Shown here: positions 58,457 to 64,000 of the stretch, one piece after another
Position numbering within the stretch: position 1 is the first letter of the stretch
Layout: each line of letters begins with the position of its first letter
NCBI RefSeq assembly: GCF_023227745.1
Contig: NZ_JALKBX010000004.1
Coordinates: 27,664 to 91,663, forward strand
Length of the DNA: 64,000 nt
Source of the DNA: Natroniella acetigena
GTDB lineage: Bacteria > Bacillota > Halanaerobiia > Halobacteroidales > Halobacteroidaceae
Direction of reading: 5' to 3'
Program-made: the position numbers and the translations under genes
Notes under the pieces: generated by a model
Database searches by the model: none
What the model was told of the DNA's origin: nothing
What the model saw: only the letters and a program-made list of their open reading frames with translations

Positions 58457-59245
58457 GTGAAAGTGTTGATGATTGGCGATATAGTAGGAAGAGCAGGTAG
58501 AAGAGCAGTCAGGGAATTATTGCCTGTAATTAAGGAAGATTATGAAATTGATTTTGTGATTGCTAATGGAGAAAATGCAGCAGGGGGTTTTGGTTTGACT
58601 GCAGCAGTAGTAGAAGAATTGATCAAGTATGGAATAGATTTGTTGACAACCGGCAATCACACTTGGGATAATAAAGAAATTTTTGAATTTATTGATCAAA
58701 CTGAAAGAGTAATTAGACCTTATAATTATCCGACTCGAGTACCAGGATTTGGAATTAAGACTATTGATAAAGAAGGTTTGAGTTTAGGAGTTATTAATTT
58801 GATCGGTAGGGTTTATTTAGGGGATTATGATTCTCCTTTTCGTTCTTTAGATCAAGCTGTAGAAAAGATTAAAGATCTGGTGGATGGAATTGTTGTTGAT
58901 TTTCATGCTGAAGCTACTTCGGAGAAGGAAGCGTTAGGGTGGTATGCTGATGGTAAAGTAGGAGCAGTTGTGGGAACTCATACTCACGTTCAAACGGCTG
59001 ATGAAAGGATCTTGTCTAATAATACAGCGTATATGACTGATTTAGGATTGACGGGAGCTATAGATTCAATCCTGGGAATGAATATTGATGAACCGTTAGA
59101 GAGGTTTTTAACTCAAATGCCACAAAGGTTTAAAGTGGCTACTGGAGATACTCAATTATGTGGTTTAATGGTAGATATTGATGATAAAACAGGAAAATCT
59201 AATAGAATTAAGAGAATTAAAAGAATACATAAGCTTAATAGTTAA
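58457..59245 (+). CDS. ymdB: YmdB-family metallophosphoesterase, cyclic nucleotide phosphodiesterase
   Basis: 262 residues from GTG 58457 after AGAGGGG. Motifs are MIGDIVGRAGRRA, IANGENAAGGFG, TTGNHTWDN, VDFHAEATSEKEA and VVGTHTHVQTAD. This is the TIGR00282 family, in which the Bacillus protein hydrolyses 2',3'-cAMP and affects biofilm and motility decisions. Its usual neighbours rny and spoVS are present. Confidence 0.92.
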   Translation: MKVLMIGDIVGRAGRRAVRELLPVIKEDYEIDFVIANGENAAGGFGLTAAVVEELIKYGIDLLTTGNHTWDNKEIFEFIDQTERVIRPYNYPTRVPGFGIKTIDKEGLSLGVINLIGRVYLGDYDSPFRSLDQAVEKIKDLVDGIVVDFHAEATSEKEALGWYADGKVGAVVGTHTHVQTADERILSNNTAYMTDLGLTGAIDSILGMNIDEPLERFLTQMPQRFKVATGDTQLCGLMVDIDDKTGKSNRIKRIKRIHKLNS

Positions 59246-59283
59246 TAAATTGGATAAAAGGAATAAATTTTTATTGTTTTTGA

Positions 59284-59309
59284 AGGAATAATTTTGTAAA
59301 TATTGAAAT
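59284..59309 (+). promoter_or_regulatory. Sigma-H-like promoter of spoVS
   Basis: GAAGGAATA (59282-59290) fits the -35 pattern RnAGGAWWW, and TTGAAATA (from 59303) fits the -10 pattern RnnGAATWW with one mismatch at 11-12 bp spacing. spoVS is sigma-H dependent in Bacillus, which supports the reading. Confidence 0.5.
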
Positions 59310-59347
59310 AAGTATACAAGTGAAATGAAAAAAAGGAGGTATTTTAC

Positions 59348-59608
59348 ATGGAAGTACTAAGGGTATCATCTAGTTCAAGTCCAAATTCAGTAGCTGGAGC
59401 TCTAGCGGGAGTTTTAAGGGAAAGAGGTGGAGCAGAGCTTCAAGCAATAGGAGCTGGAGCATTAAATCAAGCGGTTAAAGCAGTAGCTATTGCCAGAGGG
59501 TTTGTAGCACCAAGTGGTGTTGACTTGGTCTGTATTCCAGCTTTTACTGATATTGAGATCGATGGTGAAGAGAGAACGGCTATTAAATTGATTGTAGGGC
59601 CAAGGTAA
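59348..59608 (+). CDS. spoVS: Stage V sporulation protein S
   Basis: 86 residues, the exact family size, starting MEVLRVSSSSSPNSVAGALAG and including GAGALNQAVKAVAIARGFVAP. SpoVS is an Alba-like small protein that affects septation and coat assembly. AAAGGAGG precedes the ATG. Confidence 0.95.
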   Translation: MEVLRVSSSSSPNSVAGALAGVLRERGGAELQAIGAGALNQAVKAVAIARGFVAPSGVDLVCIPAFTDIEIDGEERTAIKLIVGPR

Positions 59609-59642
59609 GTTTCAATATAATTAAATAATTAGTAAATTACGG

Positions 59643-59695
59643 AAAATAAACGACCCACAATTCTGATGATTCAGAGTTATGGGTCGTTTGTTTAT
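59643..59695 (+). terminator. Terminator after spoVS
   Basis: AAACGACCCA/TGGGTCGTTT outer stem with an inner ATTCTGA/TCAGAGT stem. Confidence 0.75.
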
Positions 59696-59702
59696 TATCA
59701 TT

Positions 59703-59790
59703 ACGGAAACTATGCTTTTTAGAGGTTATGGATAATTTTTAAGTTTATGTGTATTGATTTTACTTAAACTTATCCTTAAGCTTAGATTAT
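59703..59790. repeat. Terminator-adjacent repeat, copy 4
   Basis: GGAAACTATGCTTTTTAGAG, then GGTTATGGATAATTTTTAAG, and ACTTAAACTTATCCTTAAGC at the end. It follows the spoVS terminator, as the other copies follow theirs. The remaining bases up to 59922 hold only the next ribosome-binding site. Confidence 0.7.
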
Positions 59791-59922
59791 GATTGGAAGT
59801 CATTTTGTTTTTAATAGAGGGATATTTTTTAGTTGAATAATTTTTATTGTTTAGATAAAACTAGATATTGATAAGTCAATAATTGAAACTAGAAGTAATT
59901 TGAAATGGAGGGGTTAATAAAA

Positions 59923-60660
59923 ATGCCAGTTGGGATTATAATTTTAATTGTAATACAAGTTTTAATTTATTTTGGTGTTGCTGAAGAGATGCTTAATGAA
60001 ATGGGATTAACTACAGGTACGGCTGTTCTTTTTTTAACTTTAATGATTCTAGGTAGTTTTGTCGATATTCCAATTAGTAGTTCACCAGTAATTACTCTTA
60101 ATGTTGGAGGTGCAATTCTTCCTATTGTTTTGGCCCTGTATATTTTATTTAACGTAGAAGAAAAGAGAATTATATATAGAACTTTGTTAGCTGTTTTGAT
60201 TGCTGGTGGGGTAATTTATGGTGTCAATACATTATTTCAATTTGAAGAAGGTCATACTTTATTTGATATTAATTATTTATATCCACTTATCGCTGCAGTA
60301 GTTTCATACTTAATTGCCCGTTCAAGAAGAGCGGCTTTTATTACAGGGGTGTTAGGTTTTTTAATGTATGATTTGATCCATCTGGGTAGAATTACTTTAG
60401 GTGGTATACCAGGAGAAGCGGAGATTGGTGGAGCTGGTGCTTTTGATGCAATAGTGCTCAGTGGGATTTTTGCTGTCTTATTAGTAGAGATATTTGGTGA
60501 AATAAGAGAAAGACTGGCAACAGGTGGTAGTGAAGGTGAAAGGGACAGAGATAATAGAAGGAAATTTGATCGGAAGTTGGTTAATTCTGAATTTGGAGAA
60601 TTAGGTTATAAAAATAAAGAAGAAGAGCAACAAGAAAAGCGAGGTGAAGATGATGAATAA
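59923..60660 (+). CDS. DUF1614 membrane protein
   Basis: 245 residues from ATG 59923; an earlier ATG at 59905 overlaps the GGAGGGG site and is rejected. There are seven to eight hydrophobic segments and a charged C-terminal tail (about 205-245). Patterns such as LILGSFVDIPI, TLNVGGAILPI, ARSRRAAFITGVLG and GGAGAFDAIVLSGIFAVLL fit DUF1614. The function is not known. It opens a cluster with a SpoIIP-like amidase and YIEGIA; the next gene overlaps it by 8 bases. Confidence 0.75.
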   Translation: MPVGIIILIVIQVLIYFGVAEEMLNEMGLTTGTAVLFLTLMILGSFVDIPISSSPVITLNVGGAILPIVLALYILFNVEEKRIIYRTLLAVLIAGGVIYGVNTLFQFEEGHTLFDINYLYPLIAAVVSYLIARSRRAAFITGVLGFLMYDLIHLGRITLGGIPGEAEIGGAGAFDAIVLSGIFAVLLVEIFGEIRERLATGGSEGERDRDNRRKFDRKLVNSEFGELGYKNKEEEQQEKRGEDDE

Positions 60661-61765
60661 AAGAATGTCCTATAAGGTAATAATGACTTTAGCAATTTTT
60701 TTGATTATTAATTTAGCAATAATGCCGAATTCTTTTGCTCATCTTGCTGAAGAAGGTTATTTTAATGTGATAGATGAGGAGACAGAGGAGGTTGTCTTTA
60801 GTACTGCTAAGAGTATTAGTGTTAATGATTATTTTATTACACAGGATAATAAACAATATAGAATTATTGAGGTTGATACAGAGCAGGGAGAAGGAGTTGC
60901 TGAGTTTGAAGAAGAGGTTGAGCTATTAGAAGGTAGAGATGATATTGTAGCTTTGACACAAGGGTTACTTGCTCAGCAAGAAGATAGAATGATTGGGATG
61001 TATAATACTCATAATCCGGAGTCATATGTACCAGAGAGTGGAACCGAAGCTAAGCCTGGTGAGGGAGATATTTTTCCAGTTACAGAGAGATTGAAAGGGA
61101 GCCTAGAAGAAAAGGGAATAGAGGTAGTTCATGATAGATCATATCATGATCCTATTGATGGTGGTGCTTATCAACGTTCAAGACCTACTGCTAAAAAGTT
61201 GGCCCAGCAGGCCCCCGATACAATCTTAGATATTCACCGTGATGGTGTTCCTGATCCTGAAGAATACCTAACTACTATTAATGGGGAAGAAGTAGCTCAA
61301 GTTAGATTGGTAGTAGGACGACAAAACCCAGGGATGGAAGCTAATGATGAATTTGCTAAGCAGATTAAAGCAGTTGCTGATGAATTATATCCAGGGTTAA
61401 TTAAAGATATCTTTTATGCGGATGGGACTTACAATCAAGATTTATCCCCACGGGCAATGTTGTTAGAGTTTGGAACCCACACTTTATCCAGGGAAAAGGC
61501 TGCTGCTAGTACGGTATATTTTGCTGATGTTATGGAACAGTTATTATATGGTGGTGTCGATGGAGAAGGTTTACAGGATGAAGCTGCACAATCTACAGGT
61601 GCTCTCAGATCGGTTGGAATTATTTTAGCTATTGTACTAATTGGTGGAGCAATCTTACTTGTAATTAATGCAGGAAGTATTGAAGGTGCAATAGATAGGA
61701 TTAAAAACTTAGGTGGATTAGGAAGTTCGTTAGGGATCAAGAACGAAGACGATGATGATGAGTAG
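60653..61765 (+). CDS. SpoIIP-like N-acetylmuramoyl-L-alanine amidase
   Basis: About 370 residues; ATG 60650 or 60653 is likely, with GAGGTG upstream. There is a signal segment (about 8-28), then an extracytoplasmic region with VDDETEEVVFSTA-like beta strands, and the SpoIIP amidase domain (about 110-310): IGMYNTHNPESYVP, ILDIHRDGVPDP and MLLEFGTHT. A C-terminal membrane segment follows (about 325-345). SpoIIP degrades septal peptidoglycan in engulfment, but this two-anchor form in a DUF1614/YIEGIA cluster is probably a paralogue with its own target. Confidence 0.82.
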   Translation: MNKRMSYKVIMTLAIFLIINLAIMPNSFAHLAEEGYFNVIDEETEEVVFSTAKSISVNDYFITQDNKQYRIIEVDTEQGEGVAEFEEEVELLEGRDDIVALTQGLLAQQEDRMIGMYNTHNPESYVPESGTEAKPGEGDIFPVTERLKGSLEEKGIEVVHDRSYHDPIDGGAYQRSRPTAKKLAQQAPDTILDIHRDGVPDPEEYLTTINGEEVAQVRLVVGRQNPGMEANDEFAKQIKAVADELYPGLIKDIFYADGTYNQDLSPRAMLLEFGTHTLSREKAAASTVYFADVMEQLLYGGVDGEGLQDEAAQSTGALRSVGIILAIVLIGGAILLVINAGSIEGAIDRIKNLGGLGSSLGIKNEDDDDE

Positions 61766-61779
61766 AAGCGGGGGATAAA

Positions 61780-62679
61780 ATGGATGGATATGAGCAGATG
61801 ATCTTGTTAGGTATTGGTCTGGGTACCTTGGTTAGAATGATAGAGTTAAGGATTGATTATAGACAATATCCAGGATATCCTCATGGTTATGTTGTTCATT
61901 CGACCTTAGGGTTTATTGCTGCTGCTTTAGGAGCATTGGTTATTCCAGCTTTATTAGAAGAAAATTATGTTGCAGTTACAATTTTAGGAGCAGCAGCTCA
62001 ACAGTTTCAAAATATCAGAACAATGGAAAGAGATTTTTTGACTGAAATTGAGACAACAGAATTGGTACCACGCGGAATAGCATATATAGAGAATATAGCT
62101 AAGGTTTTTGAAGCGAGAAATTATTTAGCAATGATGACTGCTTTTTTTACAACAATCGGATATTATTTTTTAAATCTAATCGGAGGATTGATAGTTGGTG
62201 GGCTGACTGCTTATTTTTTAGATAAAATTATGGTTCAAAAGACTGTAGGGAATATTGCTAATATAAGAGTAGCTGATTTAGAGTTTTCTGGGCCAACAGG
62301 AAGTAATATTGGGGTTGAAGGTGTAGTGATGATGAATGTAGGGTTGAAGGAAGCTTTAGAGCAGTGGAAGAAAGCTGGGATAGGTATTGCAATTGAACCC
62401 AAAGATGATGATGCTCGGGCTACTTTAGCTAATATTGGACAACGCCAAGCAATTGTTCATGATGTAGCAAATCAGTTAGGGGTTAAATTAGATATTGGGG
62501 TTGTTGATTATACTCCTTTAGCTAGATTAAATTTAGATACGGGGAGAGTTTACATGATTATTATCCCTATTGAACCTGATGAAGAATGTGTCAAACAAGC
62601 AGTCAGTTCTACTCCAATCTTGGAAGAAGCGCGAAGAAGACCTTTACAGTCAAAAGCAGGTAGTGCAGCTGCAGATTAG
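61780..62679 (+). CDS. YIEGIA family membrane protein
   Basis: 299 residues with four to five hydrophobic segments in the N-terminal half and a soluble C-terminal half (about 165-299). The motif that names the family appears as GIAYIENIAKVFEARNYL around residues 106-123, and HGYVVHSTLGFIAAALGAL lies before it. The family is restricted to spore formers and has no settled function. AGCGGGGGA precedes the ATG. A small capping-type subunit follows. Confidence 0.8.
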   Translation: MDGYEQMILLGIGLGTLVRMIELRIDYRQYPGYPHGYVVHSTLGFIAAALGALVIPALLEENYVAVTILGAAAQQFQNIRTMERDFLTEIETTELVPRGIAYIENIAKVFEARNYLAMMTAFFTTIGYYFLNLIGGLIVGGLTAYFLDKIMVQKTVGNIANIRVADLEFSGPTGSNIGVEGVVMMNVGLKEALEQWKKAGIGIAIEPKDDDARATLANIGQRQAIVHDVANQLGVKLDIGVVDYTPLARLNLDTGRVYMIIIPIEPDEECVKQAVSSTPILEEARRRPLQSKAGSAAAD

Positions 62680-62689
62680 GGAGGTTTTT

Positions 62690-62881
62690 ATGGAAACCAA
62701 AGATTTAAAAGCTTTTGTGATGAAAAAAGAGAATAAAGAAAAGATTGAGAATGGAGGGACTCCAGTCTTTTATGCTAGTGATGATGACGAGTTAGAATAT
62801 ATTGCTATGTTAATGGCTCGTATAACAGATACTATGGCACATGATTTAGGGAATGGAGTTTATATCTTAATTAATCATTAG
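62690..62881 (+). CDS. Small partner protein of YIEGIA (capping complex subunit type)
   Basis: 63 residues from ATG 62690, set by AGGGAGG, reading METKDLKAFVMKKENKEKIE and then GGTPVFYASDDDELEYIAML. Small proteins of this type directly follow YIEGIA genes and are named in databases as capping complex subunits for YIEGIA; I rely on position and memory of the pattern. It is soluble and acidic. Confidence 0.65.
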   Translation: METKDLKAFVMKKENKEKIENGGTPVFYASDDDELEYIAMLMARITDTMAHDLGNGVYILINH

Positions 62882-62892
62882 GAGCACATTAT

Positions 62893-63333
62893 ATGAAAAT
62901 TATTTATTATGGTGAGTATAGTTTAGGACTACCATTAATAGTAGCTTCCTTTTATCTAGGTATTATCAATACTAAGGAAGAATTAGAAGATAAATTAACA
63001 ATGTTTGAATTAAATAATGAACAGAATAGCGGTGAGTTAATCTCTATAGGAATTGATGAATTAGGAAATGAAGTCTTTGTTTTAGGATGTAAAGATCAAG
63101 TGTCGCTTGTAAAAAGGATGTTATTAGGTTTTAAAGAGATTTTTATGTTAGACAATGAAGTATTATTAATAGAGACTACTCCTTTCAATAACTCATTAAT
63201 CAAAATAGGCAAAATATTAATAAAGCTTGGTTTTGGTAGCTTTGGATTTTCAGTTGTTAAGTCGGGAATTAAGTCGGATTACGCTCAGATAAAACAGCAA
63301 GCAACTAAAATTAAAGAAAGGATAACTAATTAA
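62893..63333 (+). CDS. DUF3189 family protein, diverged copy
   Basis: 146 residues. The start MKIIYYGEYSLGLPLIVASF and EVFVLGCKDQVSLVKRMLLG correspond position by position to the next gene, so the two are tandem paralogues. This copy has lost the conserved Cys/His of the start (YYG.YSLG in place of YYCYGSAH). Function unknown. Confidence 0.7.
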   Translation: MKIIYYGEYSLGLPLIVASFYLGIINTKEELEDKLTMFELNNEQNSGELISIGIDELGNEVFVLGCKDQVSLVKRMLLGFKEIFMLDNEVLLIETTPFNNSLIKIGKILIKLGFGSFGFSVVKSGIKSDYAQIKQQATKIKERITN

Positions 63334-63334
63334 G

Positions 63335-63808
63335 GTGAAGGTTATATATTATTGTTATGGAAGTGCCCATACTTCAGTTTTAGCTGCTGCTCTTCATGTA
63401 GGTCTATTACCATTACAGGAAAAAGCAGATAGTGAAGCAATTAAAAATCTACCTCATTATGATCAAATAGAGTCTGAACAAATAGGTTCACCGATCTTTT
63501 ATGGTGAAGATGAATTAAAGAATCAAGTCTACATTTTGGGATTGGGTGGGCAGAGAGAGTTAATGAAACAGATACTATATAATTATCTTGAATTGTGTGG
63601 AATTAATACTGCAGATATTATGTTAGTAAGTGCTTTAGTTCATGCTAATTTTTGGACAAAGATTGGAGGTTTTTTATCTAGAAGATGTGGTATAGTTGCC
63701 TTAGGTAGACCATTGACTATTTATTCGTTGTTACAAGAATATGATTGTTATGTGAATTTAGTTTCAAATGTGAAGCAGAGATTAAAGCAGATAGCTGAAA
63801 CCGACTAG
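63335..63808 (+). CDS. DUF3189 family protein
   Basis: 157 residues from GTG 63335, one base after the preceding stop. The N-terminus KVIYYCYGSAHTSVLAAALHVGLLP is the DUF3189 signature, and QVYILGLGGQRELMKQILYN follows. The family occurs in Clostridia beside YIEGIA-type genes and has no known activity. It retains the Cys and His that its tandem neighbour lacks. A strong terminator follows. Confidence 0.8.
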   Translation: MKVIYYCYGSAHTSVLAAALHVGLLPLQEKADSEAIKNLPHYDQIESEQIGSPIFYGEDELKNQVYILGLGGQRELMKQILYNYLELCGINTADIMLVSALVHANFWTKIGGFLSRRCGIVALGRPLTIYSLLQEYDCYVNLVSNVKQRLKQIAETD

Positions 63809-63833
63809 TTTAAATCTTTAAACTAGTCGGTTT
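63798..63833 (+). terminator. Terminator after the DUF3189 genes
   Basis: AAACCGACTAGTTTAA/TTAAACTAGTCGGTTT perfect stem, overlapping the last codons. Confidence 0.85.
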
Positions 63834-63860
63834 GCTTATCTAAGTTGTATTACAATTATG

Positions 63861-64000
63861 GTGTGATCTGTTGCGATATGAAAAGTATCGCCTAGTATTG
63901 TGAAGACAATCTACAATAACTAAAACTGAAAGACTGTAACAGTCAAATGATAGGGTAACGCCTTGAAGGGCTGTCATTGATACTCCGAACTGCATTATTT
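63861..64000 (+). mobile_element. Possible 5' end of a group II intron, cut by the window edge
   Basis: Begins GTGTG, the group II 5' consensus (GUGYG), and continues with structured, less A/T-rich sequence: GCGATATGAAAAGTATCGC stem, CTACAATAACTAAAACTGAAA, GGGTAACGCCTTGAAGGG and CTGTCATTGATACTCCGAAC. These resemble domain I words of bacterial group II introns. It directly follows ATTACAATTATG, the first 12 bases of the palindrome-ended repeats, so it may have inserted into a repeat copy. No reverse transcriptase is visible because the window ends. Confidence 0.4.

Overview
The window is AT-rich chromosomal DNA from a low-GC, spore-forming, anaerobic and probably halophilic Firmicute. Spore formation is shown by sigma-G, SpoIIR, a YlmC/YmxH-type protein, SpoVS, a SpoIIP-like amidase and YIEGIA. 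Anaerobic life is shown by the oxygen-sensitive ribonucleotide reductase NrdD and several radical-SAM enzymes. Halophily is inferred from kamA-ablB, which makes the osmolyte N-epsilon-acetyl-beta-lysine. A member of the Halanaerobiales, of Halobacteroidaceae type, would fit; this is inference from gene content. I saw no rRNA, tRNA, prophage, IS transposase or CRISPR array.

Layout. 0-2.4 kb: cobalamin genes (cobD, cobC-like) around a convergent Mop-like molybdate-binding gene with an in-frame TGA. 3-5.2 kb: sigG-spoIIR, ylmC-like and an orphan small gene. 5.4-8.2 kb: nrdR-nrdD behind tandem NrdR boxes. 8.4-12 kb: argF, then a divergent metal-uptake locus (frameshifted DUF4198 gene; CbiM-like plus NikL-like genes). 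12.5-17.7 kb: LysM/M23 hydrolase, znuACB behind a 7-1-7 operator, and a Fur/Zur gene. 17.9-24 kb: kamA-ablB and argG-GNAT-argH. 24-28 kb: small conserved and LysM proteins and a DUF362 ferredoxin. 28.4-30.7 kb: rimO-pgsA-pgpA. 30.7-47.2 kb: a phosphate island (ppk, short FtsH, phoB-phoR, PHP phosphoesterase, phnDCE, EAL protein, pstSCAB-phoU). 47.4-59.6 kb: cinA, metallophosphoesterase, dead thpR, recA-recX, a Mre11/Rad50-like nuclease with its ATPase split over three genes, rny, ymdB and spoVS. 59.9-63.8 kb: a DUF1614/SpoIIP-like/YIEGIA/DUF3189 cluster. The last 140 bases look like the 5' end of a group II intron.

How the genes work together. Five sites in the phosphate island share one architecture: three TTAACA-like hexamers with 5-bp spacers, then 20 bp to a -10 box. 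They precede phnD, pstS, pstC, the PHP gene and a short leader ending in a terminator. This is a readable Pho regulon next to its own phoB-phoR. The island separates pgpA from cinA, which are often near neighbours in related genomes. Other regulation is visible for NrdR, ArgR-like and Zur-like operators and for a leader terminator before kamA.

Intergenic DNA is rich in repeats. One is a palindrome-ended family of about 200-330 bp, sometimes carrying small hairpin modules. Another is a two-copy element of about 190 bp with compensatory base changes in a long-range stem. A third is a family of about 80-90 bp found directly after intrinsic terminators. The most unusual items are the split Rad50, the TGA-containing Mop gene, the covarying two-copy element and the 41-bp palindromic Pho site.
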